NCBI GenBank assembly: GCA_002732755.1 | Contig: NVSP01000126.1 | Location: 1,893-7,794 of the forward strand | Origin: Phycisphaera sp. | GTDB taxonomy: Bacteria; Planctomycetota; Phycisphaerae; Phycisphaerales; UBA1924 | Direction: 5' to 3' | DNA: 5,902 nucleotides | Shown: piece by piece, positions 1 to 5,902 of the stretch | Layout of the letters: each line of letters starts with the position of its first letter | Position numbering within the stretch: the stretch's first letter is position 1 | Notes under the pieces: generated by a model | The model's input: only the letters and a program-made list of their open reading frames with translations | Databases searched by the model: none | Told to the model about the DNA's origin: nothing | Position numbers and translations under genes: made by a program

Positions 1-1
1 C

Positions 2-493
2 GATCCGGACTCGGGCGGCCGCAACATCGCCAACAAGATGGGCTGGATCGCCGGCGCAGCAACCGGACTCGGCACGGGTGCCCTTGTCGCCGACCAGACC
101 GACAATTGGGCCTACGGCGCAGCTGCTGGCGCTGGCGCGGGCGGTCTTGTTGGTATTGGAATCTCCAACGCTTCGACACCTCGTGAATGGGCCGCGATCA
201 TCGACTTCGTGCTCGAAGAGTACAGCGAGACCGAGATCGAGTTCGAGAAGTTCACCGACAACAGCACCAACGCCAACACGGGCGCTGGCGTTGGCAACAG
301 CCGAATGTCCGACGGTGGCGGCACCCGCACGGGCAACAGCTCAAACGCCAACATCACCACACGGAGCAACTACTTCCCCCACGGCATCCGGCTTTCATCT
401 TGGGCCAACCAGATGAACATGTCAGAAGAAGAATCGCTCCCGCTGATCCAGGAACGGATCACCAAGGTCGTGACGCAGATGCTGCCTCAGTAA
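2..493 (+). CDS. Glycine-zipper protein of unknown function, 5' end cut off by the window
   Basis: The frame is open from the window edge, so the true start lies upstream; the first ATG inside is at 38 and gives 151 residues. Counting from that ATG, residues 6-43 are very rich in Gly and Ala with small residues spaced as in glycine-zipper membrane segments (for example GAATGLGTGALVAD and AYGAAAGAGAGGLVGIGIS, two segments separated by a short polar turn). Such segments occur in envelope or outer-membrane proteins and some lipoproteins. The rest is soluble-looking: a short acidic helix-like stretch (residues 50-70), an Asn/Gly/Ser/Thr-rich linker (about 75-110) and a charged C-terminal helix ending in MLPQ. 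No signal peptide or lipobox is visible because the N-terminus is missing. Envelope location is an inference; no enzymatic function is suggested. An intrinsic terminator follows 28 bases after the stop. Confidence 0.7.
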   Translation, partial: DPDSGGRNIANKMGWIAGAATGLGTGALVADQTDNWAYGAAAGAGAGGLVGIGISNASTPREWAAIIDFVLEEYSETEIEFEKFTDNSTNANTGAGVGNSRMSDGGGTRTGNSSNANITTRSNYFPHGIRLSSWANQMNMSEEESLPLIQERITKVVTQMLPQ

Positions 494-520
494 AGCCAGC
501 ACTCAGCTAAATCAAACCAC

Positions 521-550
521 AAGGGCAGCCCAATGCCGGGCTGCCCTTTT
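521..550 (+). terminator. Rho-independent terminator after the glycine-zipper gene
   Basis: A perfect 11-base-pair stem (AAGGGCAGCCC at 521-531 with GGGCTGCCCTT at 538-548) encloses the 6-base loop AATGCC. A short T run overlaps the 3' side of the stem (TTTT at 547-550). It lies 28 bases after the TAA at 491-493 and should end the transcript of the upstream gene. Any expression of the following plus-strand gene would then need its own promoter, and I see no convincing one between 551 and 700. Confidence 0.85.
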
Positions 551-570
551 CTATTGGGGTCCCAACTTAT

Positions 571-1314
571 TTGGACGCTGATTTGCGCCCTAATAGTGGG
601 TGCAGGCTCAACTGGTTCTCGCGGGTATCCGATTCTCTGTATGTGTCGATAAAAACAAAGATACACCCGTTTCTGCCTGCCCAGTGGGACCCGATCATTG
701 TTCGGTCGCTGCTGGTCGCGTGCGCAGTCGTCGTGATCGACAACAACGAGACCCTCATCCAGAACGCCCGACTCCACGGGACCGTAGCAATCACGGGCGA
801 CGCGACTTCCGATGAAACGCTCCTCGATGCCGGGCTTCTCACTGCTTCGTCGGTTGCAGCGGTGACATCTTCTGACGCTGTCAACGCCATGATCTGCCTC
901 ACGGCCCATGCGCTCGCGCCCGATGTCAAGATTGTCGCGCGTGCCGAGGATGAATCTGCCATCTGCAAGCTCAAAAGAGCCGGGGCAGATGAGGTGCTCA
1001 GCCCGGCGTGCTACGGCGGCGACGGGATCGCCCAACAGATCCTCCACCCGCAGGTCGCAAGCCTCATGCCGGGCCTGCACGGCTCGGACGAGGGGCTGAG
1101 CTTCGTCGAGTTTGTTGTTGACCACGACAACACGACCATCGCAAAGCTCGGCGCCAAACACCCCCGGCTCGTCTTTATCGCATCGCGGAGCCACGACGGC
1201 GAGGTCAAACTCCGCCCAAGCGGGAACCAAGAGTTGAACAAAGGCGATGTGCTCATCATCGCCGGCGAACCACACGAGATCGAGATGCTCCGCAAAGCCA
1301 AGGCCGCCGCCTAG
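571..1314 (+). CDS. RCK/TrkA-type (K+ transport regulatory) protein with an aberrant N-terminus; possible remnant
   Basis: From about residue 53 the protein follows the RCK_N (TrkA-N) Rossmann fold of potassium transporters and channels. It has the second beta strand VVVID with Asp57, the GDAT motif at 76-79, the strand-helix SSVAAVTSSDAVNAMICL, and then KIVARAEDESAICKLKRAGADEVLSP. A C-terminal RCK_C domain follows (about 177-240). Family members bind NAD(H) or nucleotides and gate K+ flux at the membrane. What is odd: the GxGxxG loop and most of the first helix, which should lie just before VVVID, are absent. Residues 1-50 resemble neither that region nor pore helices. In another frame near 700-735 the codons read AGRVRSR, loosely like a GRVGSR loop, which hints at an indel. 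The start is uncertain: 571 is TTG without a ribosome binding site, and GTG at 643 or 733 are alternatives. The TAG stop is the first three bases of repeat element 1. The RCK identity is fairly sure; whether the gene is functional is doubtful. Confidence 0.7.
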   Translation: MDADLRPNSGCRLNWFSRVSDSLYVSIKTKIHPFLPAQWDPIIVRSLLVACAVVVIDNNETLIQNARLHGTVAITGDATSDETLLDAGLLTASSVAAVTSSDAVNAMICLTAHALAPDVKIVARAEDESAICKLKRAGADEVLSPACYGGDGIAQQILHPQVASLMPGLHGSDEGLSFVEFVVDHDNTTIAKLGAKHPRLVFIASRSHDGEVKLRPSGNQELNKGDVLIIAGEPHEIEMLRKAKAAA

Positions 1315-1472
1315 AGCAGTTGCATCACACCTGTAGCGTTTGGAACTCCTGCATTTCGTGCCACTGACTCGTCTTCGGGTCAGTGCTCTTGGCCATCCTC
1401 GATACAGAAACACTGACCTGCGGACAGGTCAGTGGCACGGGGATGCGCTACGCGTGAAATGAAAACGCTCTA
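1312..1472. repeat. Repeat element 1: nested inverted repeat with TAGAGC-type ends
   Basis: This fills the space between two convergent genes. The outer ends form an imperfect inverted repeat: 1312-1338, starting TAGAGCAGTT, matches the reverse complement of 1446-1472, starting TAGAGCGTTT, at 20 of 27 positions by my count. Inside, 1357-1439 is bounded by CGTGCCAC and GTGGCACG and contains two hairpins. Hairpin A is CACTGACTC/GGGTCAGTG (1362-1370 and 1377-1385, 6-base loop, one G-T pair). Hairpin B is CACTGACCTG/CAGGTCAGTG (1411-1420 and 1425-1434, CGGA loop). The terminal TAG on each strand supplies the stop codon of each flanking gene. It could serve as a bidirectional terminator; there is no long T run. 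The same architecture recurs at 2893-3008. Confidence 0.75.
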
Positions 1473-2033
1473 GTATGTAGGTTCCCGCATGGAAACCGGT
1501 GGCCCAAGAACCTCGCTCATGATGATCGCCTGACGCAGCGAGTTTTTGTCCATCGTGCCGATGATCGCGGCACTCGGTCCGGCGGCTCGTGCTGCCGGGG
1601 CGGCCCATTTGACTGCTTTCTGCGCGGGTGCCTTGGGTTGCTCAGGGCGCTTGCGCTTGGGCGGCGCAGCGGTGTCTCGCACGAGGACGCCCGGCTGGGG
1701 CACGCCTTGACGTTGTCTGGCGGCTTCGGCTCGCTGCTGGGCTACCCGTCTTCTGGCATCTGCCTGCGCCGCTCGTTGGCGGAGCATCTCTTCGTGCTGG
1801 AGCCGGAGTTGCTCGGCGATCATGATCTGCTCGAGCACTTCGGGCGATGGGCCAGCGGGTTCTGGCTCGCTGACCCTGCCTGTGCGGAAGCTTTCTTCTT
1901 CGCGGTGGCGCTGGTAGAGCTGCTCATCGCGTTTCTTTTTCTGCTGAACCATCCAACCGCCGACCTTGCCGATGATCGGGCCGACGATAACCAGTAGGAA
2001 GATAATGAGCTGTATGTTTATGTTGTTGAACAT
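1470..2033 (-). CDS. Small single-helix membrane protein with charged coiled coil, function unknown
   Basis: I do not recognise a named family for this 187-residue protein. Residues 7-28 form one hydrophobic segment (QLIIFLLVIVGPIIGKVGGW), likely a membrane anchor at the N-terminus. It is followed by KKKR, which by the positive-inside rule puts the rest in the cytoplasm. Residues 30-115 are rich in Glu, Gln, Arg and Ala and look like a long helix or coiled coil. A Pro/Ala/Lys-rich linker runs to about 155. The C-terminal tail LRQAIIMSEVLGPPVSMR resembles tails I associate with short planctomycete hypothetical proteins. The ATG is preceded by GGGGA at 5-9 bases, a partial Shine-Dalgarno. The gene starts 11 bases after the ABC ATPase stop, so the two are probably cotranscribed. 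A role in assembling or scaffolding a membrane complex is conceivable but unproven. The TAG stop is part of repeat element 1. Confidence 0.7.
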   Translation of the reverse strand: MFNNINIQLIIFLLVIVGPIIGKVGGWMVQQKKKRDEQLYQRHREEESFRTGRVSEPEPAGPSPEVLEQIMIAEQLRLQHEEMLRQRAAQADARRRVAQQRAEAARQRQGVPQPGVLVRDTAAPPKRKRPEQPKAPAQKAVKWAAPAARAAGPSAAIIGTMDKNSLRQAIIMSEVLGPPVSMREPTY

Positions 2034-2044
2034 GTATCCCCAGT

Positions 2045-2830
2045 TTATCGCCGATGCTCGGGCAAGATCGCCAGGAGCCGGTCTTCTTGGACGATTCTTT
2101 TGAACCCGACCCCAAACGCTGCTTCTAGGGACCGATCTGTCAGCACCTCGTCCGGCGGACCCTCTGAGAGCAGGGTTCCCTCACCCGAGAGCAGGACAAC
2201 GCGGTCTGAAAGCCGAGAGGCAAGGGCCAGATCGTGGAGAACGGCGACGACGAGGACGCCAGATTGGGCGAGTTCGCCCAGCACATCGGCCACGAGAAGC
2301 GCGTGCTTTGGGTCCAATGCGGACAACGGCTCATCGGCCAAAAGGATGCGGGTGCAGCCGGTGGGTCGGTCGCCGAGCAACTGGCAGTAGGCCCGTGCAA
2401 AGGCTGCCCGCTGGCGCTGGCCGACGCTGAGCTCGCCGACGGGTCGGCTGGCAAGGTGCGATAGATCCAGCCTATCCAGAGCCTCTGCGGTGTACTTTGC
2501 AGCATCTTTTTTGCCTAGCGCGTGCCTGCCAAAGGCGGTGTAGTCGGCAAGCTCATACGCGAACGCCAACGCCGGCTGCTGGGGGACATAGCCGACCCGC
2601 ATCGCCCGGTCGTGGTGCGAGAGCTTGTGAGCGGCGAGGCCATCAATCGTCAGGCTGCCCGAATCCGGTGCGGCAAATCCGCCGATGAGCCGGAGCAAGG
2701 TTGATTTGCCTGAACCATTAGGCCCGAGGAGCGAAACCACCTGCCCAGTGTTGGCCTCGAAGCTGATATCCCGGAGCACAGGGTGGCCCTTGTGGTAGGC
2801 AAACTGAATATGGCTGGCTTTGAGTCCCAC
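2045..2830 (-). CDS. ABC transporter ATP-binding protein, FecCD/HmuV/BtuD type (iron-siderophore, heme or cobalamin import)
   Basis: This cytoplasmic ATPase powers an importer by ATP hydrolysis. Numbered from the GTG at 2830 (261 residues, usual size for the family), all motifs are intact: Walker A GPNGSGKST (36-44), Q-loop in YVPQQP (81-86), signature LSVGQ (134-138), Walker B ILLADE (162-167), D-loop SALD (170-173) and switch His199 in VLHDLAL. The C-terminal GPPDEVLTDRSLEAAFGV is typical of FepC/HmuV/BtuD-like ATPases, where GPPxEVLT precedes the end. I chose the GTG because homology begins at once (LKASHIQFAYHKG). The longer ATG at 2968 would add 46 unrelated residues encoded partly by repeat element 2. 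No clear ribosome binding site precedes the GTG. No permease or binding-protein gene lies next to it, so the substrate cannot be read from context. It is followed 11 bases later by the membrane protein gene. Confidence 0.88.
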   Translation of the reverse strand: MGLKASHIQFAYHKGHPVLRDISFEANTGQVVSLLGPNGSGKSTLLRLIGGFAAPDSGSLTIDGLAAHKLSHHDRAMRVGYVPQQPALAFAYELADYTAFGRHALGKKDAAKYTAEALDRLDLSHLASRPVGELSVGQRQRAAFARAYCQLLGDRPTGCTRILLADEPLSALDPKHALLVADVLGELAQSGVLVVAVLHDLALASRLSDRVVLLSGEGTLLSEGPPDEVLTDRSLEAAFGVGFKRIVQEDRLLAILPEHRR

Positions 2831-2892
2831 GAGCCGATTGTAGTGAGGCTGAAGAGCGGGCCGCCTGCCGCTACGATCATGGCACGCGGGCT

Positions 2893-3008
2893 TAGAGCGT
2901 CTTGCGAAATCTTGTGCCACGGCTGTGTCAGCCGTGTGGGTTGTTATGGCCGAAGACACGGCTGACACAGCCGTGGCACTCCGAAACCTGATTTCGCAAG
3001 TTGCTCAA
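2893..3008. repeat. Repeat element 2: nested perfect palindromes with TAGAGC-type ends
   Basis: This lies between the divergent starts of the ABC ATPase and epimerase genes. The outermost ends are an imperfect inverted repeat: TAGAGCGTC then CTTGCGAAATC on the left, TTGAGCAA then the same on the right in reverse complement. They include a perfect 11-base arm (2901-2911 with 2990-3000). Inside is a perfect 24-base inverted repeat (2914-2937 with 2956-2979) around an 18-base spacer, beginning GTGCCAC and ending GTGGCAC. Each arm is itself a hairpin: CACGGCTG/CAGCCGTG at 2918-2925 with 2929-2936 (loop TGT), and 2957-2964 with 2968-2975 (loop ACA). The DNA could therefore form two small hairpins or one large cruciform. 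The design matches element 1, but the stems have different bases. It must contain or flank the promoters of both genes; I could not identify convincing -35/-10 boxes. Confidence 0.82.
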
Positions 3009-3039
3009 GGCAGGAGTCAGTATCAGAAACGGGGCATTG

Positions 3040-4029
3040 ATGAGCGAGCAGAATCGGACAGTGGCGGTCGCCGGGGCAACCGGATTCGTTGGGCGGCACA
3101 TCGTGGCCGAGCTGCTTCGTCGGGGCTTTGGTGTGCGGGCGTTGGTGCGCAACACATCCAAGGCCGCCGAGGTCTTTGGCAAAATCGAGGGTCGAGACCG
3201 CCTGACCCCGATCCAGGCTGAGACCGTCACCGCCGAATCCGCATCGCGTCTGGTCGAGGGAGCCGACGCGTGCATCAACTGCATCGGCGCGATCCGTGAG
3301 CTGCAAGGCCAGCGGTTCGAGTCGCTGCATGTGCGTGTGCCGGAACTCTTGACCAAGGCCTGCACGCAGCACAGCGCCGATCGGTTTGTTCAGATTTCAG
3401 CGCTTGGAGCGGACCCCGACGGCAGGGCCGAGTACCAGAAAACGAAATACGCCGGCGAGGGTGTCGTCCGCCGGAGCGGGATCGAATGGACAATCTTTCG
3501 CCCAAGCCTCATCGTTGGCGTCGGCGGCGAGATCACCGAGATGATGGTCCAGTGGGCGCGTGGCAAGAGCCAGCCGTTCCTCTTTATGCCTTACTTCACG
3601 CGCCACGCCGACGGGCAATGGACGCTCATGCCCGGCGAGACGGTCGACCCCGCGGTCGCGCCGATCGCGGTGGATGATCTTGCACGGGCCGCGTGCGATG
3701 CGCTCGACAACGAGGACACCATCGGCGAAATTTTCAACTGCGTCGGCAGCGAGACCACGAGCTGGCCCGAGCTTCTGACATTCGTCCGCGACAACGCCAA
3801 AAACACCAAACCAAAGATCAAGCCCGGCGGCATCCCCGCGCCCGCGGCGCACCTTGCCGCAACTGTTGCGGGCCTCGTCGGGATGGGCAGCCTTTTGCCC
3901 TACGACGCGGGGATGGCCTCGATGGCCAGCGAAGATTCCACAGCCTCACTCGATAAGTTCCAAGCATACTTCGGTTTTACGCCGGGAAGCTACCAAGGAG
4001 CGCTGCGTCAAGCAGTCGCCGATCTCTAA
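3040..4029 (+). CDS. NAD(P)-binding epimerase-fold protein, complex I NDUFA9-like (atypical SDR)
   Basis: This 329-residue protein has an N-terminal Rossmann fold with the glycine motif GATGFVG (Gly12, Gly15, Gly18), then RALVRN at the end of the second strand, where the cofactor is bound. NCIGAIRE follows, then YQKTK with Tyr132 and Lys136 spaced as in the SDR YxxxK pair, and FRPSLIVG. The order and the C-terminal half fit the NDUFA9-like/atypical SDR group, in which substrate and reaction are often unknown. Some members are accessory subunits of respiratory complex I, others act in quinone, lipid or sugar metabolism. I choose ATG 3040 (MSEQNRTVAVAG), with ACGGGG about 5 bases upstream as a weak ribosome binding site. 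The in-frame TTG at 3001 would start inside the edge of repeat element 2. The stop is 6 bases before the ribonuclease R start, which suggests cotranscription. The family is fairly sure, the exact substrate unknown. Confidence 0.85.
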   Translation: MSEQNRTVAVAGATGFVGRHIVAELLRRGFGVRALVRNTSKAAEVFGKIEGRDRLTPIQAETVTAESASRLVEGADACINCIGAIRELQGQRFESLHVRVPELLTKACTQHSADRFVQISALGADPDGRAEYQKTKYAGEGVVRRSGIEWTIFRPSLIVGVGGEITEMMVQWARGKSQPFLFMPYFTRHADGQWTLMPGETVDPAVAPIAVDDLARAACDALDNEDTIGEIFNCVGSETTSWPELLTFVRDNAKNTKPKIKPGGIPAPAAHLAATVAGLVGMGSLLPYDAGMASMASEDSTASLDKFQAYFGFTPGSYQGALRQAVADL

Positions 4030-4035
4030 ACACAC

Positions 4036-5640
4036 ATGCCAAGCCGATACACGAACCGTCTTCTTTCGCACATCTCCCACGAGCGCTACACGCCCGCCAA
4101 TATGGCGCAGATCATCGATGATCTGAATATTGATGACCCGCCCGCGTTCCGCCAAGAACTCGCCGAGATCGCTGAAAAAGGGATGATCCGTCTCAACGAC
4201 CAAGGCATGGTCTCGCTGCCCTCGATCGGTGATGGCGAGCAGACCATCGAGGGCGAGTTCCGCGGCACGACCAAAGGCTTTGGGTTTATTCGTACCGATA
4301 TCAAAGTGCGCGAGGGTGACCTGTTCATCCCGCCGCACGCGACCGGGGGCGCCTTGACGGGCGACCGCGTCAAGGTCGCTGTGGTCCGCGACAATCGCCG
4401 AGGGCGCGGCGGCTCGGGGGACAAACGGTTCTCCGGCGAGGTCATTGAGATCCTCGAACGCAAGATCGCCACCTTCACCGGCACGATCGAAAAACGCGGC
4501 AAGGACTTCGTCGTCATCCCAGACGCGCGAGAACTCGATGGCAAGCCCATCGTTGTGCGCGACGCCGAATCCAAGTACGCAAGCGCCGGCGACAAGGTCG
4601 TCTTCGAGATGACCGAGTACCCGGAGGACAACATCCTCGGCGAGGGCGTGATCGTCCGCGTGCTGGGCGAGGCTGGCCTGCCCGATGTCGAGACGCAATC
4701 GACGATCGCCGCGTATGGGTTGCCATCGAATGAATTTTCAGAAGAATGCGTCCAACACGCCCGCGATGCGACCCGCGAGTTTGATGAGGCGATCGACAAG
4801 TTCAAAAAAGAAGGCTCGCTCGAAGGTCGGCTCGACCTGACCGGCGACTTTATCTGCACCATCGACCCGCCGGACGCCAAGGACTACGACGATGCGATCA
4901 GCATCAAACGCCTGCCAAAATCCGACGGCGGCGGGTGGGAGCTTTCGGTCCACATCGCCGATGTCGCGCACTTTATACCCACTGGCACCGAACTCGATGT
5001 CGAAGCGATGGACCGCGCCAACTCGGTCTACCTTCCACGCCTCGTTATCCCGATGCTGCCCGAGGTCTTGTCCAACGGCATCTGCTCATTGCAAGAAGGC
5101 GTCGAACGATTCAGTAAAACCGCAATCATCCGCTACAATCTGCGCGGCGAAGTGATGTCGCAAGGCGCAGCCTCGACCATCATCCGCTCTCGCAAGCGAA
5201 TGACCTACCTCGAAGCGCAGGCGCTCATCGACGGCAACCCCGAAGAAGCACGCAAGCACGCCAAGACTGATACCGAGTACACCGATGAGCTTGTCGAGGT
5301 CGTGCGCGAGATGAATCGGCTGGCCAAAGCGATCGAAAAACGCCGCCACAGCGAGGGCATGATCACGCTCGAACTGCCCGATGCGGAACTGATCTTCGAT
5401 GAGAACGGGCATGTCGTTGATGCCGAGCCAGAGGACGACGCGTACACGCACCGGCTGATCGAGATGTTCATGGTCGAAGCCAACGAGGTGCTCGGCCGGT
5501 TGTTCGAGCGGCTGGAAGTCCCGCTGCTTAGGCGCATCCACGCCGAGCCTGTGCCGGGTGATAAAGAAAACATGCAGCAGAGCGCGATGGTCGCGGGGTT
5601 CAAGATCCCCGCAAGCCCGACTCGCGAGGAATTGCAGGGT
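4036..5640 (+). CDS. rnr: Ribonuclease R (3'-5' exoribonuclease), C-terminal part replaced at the contig joint
   Basis: RNase R degrades structured RNA processively from the 3' end in the cytoplasm and takes part in mRNA and rRNA turnover. The ATG at 4036 gives a winged-helix-like N-terminus (residues 1-65, [18 protein letters not shown]). A cold-shock/OB domain follows from about residue 71 ([13 protein letters not shown] ... DLFIPPHA), then a second OB region (about 148-195). The RNB catalytic domain begins near 255. The catalytic aspartates sit in [14 protein letters not shown] at Asp277, 283, 285 and 286, matching the four Asp of the family. [27 protein letters not shown] and KENMQQSA follow. 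After SPTREELQG (about residue 535) the sequence stops being RNase R, although the frame stays open to 5902. The end of RNB and the S1 domain, some 200 or more residues, are missing. No Shine-Dalgarno is seen; the 6-base gap suggests coupling to the upstream gene. Confidence 0.9.
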
Positions 5641-5646
5641 CAGATT
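5618..5646. other. Probable chimeric joint between two unrelated genes
   Basis: Protein sequence left of this zone is RNase R ([20 protein letters not shown]) and right of it malate synthase G (QIDAWH...). The codons for REELQG at 5620-5640 would suit both families, since each has an R-(E/D)-x-L-Q-like helix here. A short nucleotide identity between two templates could therefore have joined them in frame. The exact breakpoint cannot be fixed from one sequence. Bases before the joint use mostly G- or C-ending codons. After it, codons such as GGT, GAT, GAA, TTT, ATT and TTG become common. Confidence 0.78.
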
Positions 5647-5902
5647 GACGCCTGGCACATATCCCGTCGCGGTCAACCGCATGACCACGAGGCGTATATC
5701 ATGTTTCTGGAGGAAATCGGCTATCTGTTGCCGGAAGGTGATGAATTTACCATTGAAACCCAAGGGGTTGATCCTGAGATCGCCCTGGTGCCTGGCCCGC
5801 AATTGGTGGTGCCGATCACCAACGCGCGCTATGCGCTGAACGCCGCCAATGCCCGTTGGGGCAGTCTTTATGATGCGTTTTATGGCACCGATGCCATGGG
5901 CA
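5641..5902 (+). CDS. glcB: Malate synthase G fragment (N-terminal region), both ends missing
   Basis: Malate synthase G condenses glyoxylate with acetyl-CoA to malate in the glyoxylate and glycolate pathways in the cytoplasm. The 87 complete codons here read QIDAWH, then [34 protein letters not shown] and [18 protein letters not shown]. These are hallmarks of the N-terminal region of the roughly 720-residue enzyme and align with about residues 60-145 of the E. coli protein, from memory. The first ~60 residues of the enzyme are absent and the frame runs off the window. There is no start codon or ribosome binding site of its own; the frame is continuous with the preceding RNase R sequence. Codon style differs from the rest of the window and fits a proteobacterial, perhaps alphaproteobacterial, source. 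The identity is very secure; the physical link to RNase R is doubtful. Confidence 0.88.

Noticed and set aside
487..1413. A 308-codon minus-strand open frame opposite the RCK gene
   Set aside because: It is the antisense shadow of a GC-rich gene. Its translation is rich in Arg, Asp and Cys with no domain pattern, and it runs through repeat element 1, while the plus strand has clear RCK motifs.
1312..1472. CRISPR array
   Set aside because: The repeats are inverted and nested, not direct repeats with regular unique spacers.
2831..2850. A TACAAT sequence on the minus strand just before the GTG start as a -10 box
   Set aside because: No matching -35 element lies about 17 bases upstream, and the position would imply a leaderless transcript. 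The match is too weak to annotate.
3397..3852. Minus-strand open frame of 151 codons opposite the epimerase gene
   Set aside because: It is the shadow of the plus-strand NDUFA9-like coding sequence, with no recognisable domain or ribosome binding site.
3946..5802. Several long minus-strand open frames (3946-4698, 4086-4880, 5086-5802) opposite ribonuclease R
   Set aside because: All are opposite a well-supported RNase R frame with catalytic motifs. One also crosses the chimeric joint, so it cannot be a real gene. They arise from strong codon bias.
4036..5902. A true bifunctional RNase R-malate synthase enzyme
   Set aside because: Both partners are cut inside conserved domains needed for folding, and codon style shifts at the joint. 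No functional logic links the halves, so a chimeric joint is more likely.

Overview
The window looks like a metagenomic contig piece from a high-GC bacterium. I favour a member of the Planctomycetota, possibly Phycisphaerae-like. This rests on the mix of gene types, the small membrane protein ending in a 'SEVLGPPVSMR'-type tail, and nested GTGCCAC...GTGGCAC palindromes between genes. The assignment is an inference from memory of such genomes, not a demonstrated match.

Layout. Positions 2-493 (+) hold the 3' part of a glycine-zipper protein, closed by a clear intrinsic terminator (521-550). Positions 571-1314 (+) encode an RCK/TrkA-type regulatory protein. Its Rossmann fold lacks the expected glycine-rich nucleotide-binding loop, so it may be a decayed or damaged gene. 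Two minus-strand genes follow as an operon with an 11-base gap: a FecCD-type ABC transporter ATPase (2045-2830) and a one-helix membrane protein of unknown function (1470-2033). The plus strand then carries an NDUFA9-like NAD(P)-binding sugar-epimerase-fold protein (3040-4029) and, after a 6-base gap, the gene for ribonuclease R (from 4036).

Two intergenic regions hold structured, related repeats. Element 1 (1312-1472) lies between convergent genes and element 2 (2893-3008) between divergent genes. Both have imperfect TAGAGC-type terminal inverted repeats. Both contain a pair of hairpins framed by GTGCCAC and GTGGCAC, but the stem sequences differ between elements and are complementary within each hairpin. 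This is the best candidate for an under-described element in the window.

The right end is not what it seems. The ribonuclease R reading frame stays open to the window edge, but from about position 5641 its protein sequence is that of malate synthase G. The switch is in frame, in the middle of the RNB catalytic domain, and coincides with a change of codon style. It is most likely a chimeric assembly joint at a short stretch of similarity and not a real fusion enzyme. The last ~260 bases should be treated as coming from a different organism, probably a proteobacterium, until shown otherwise.
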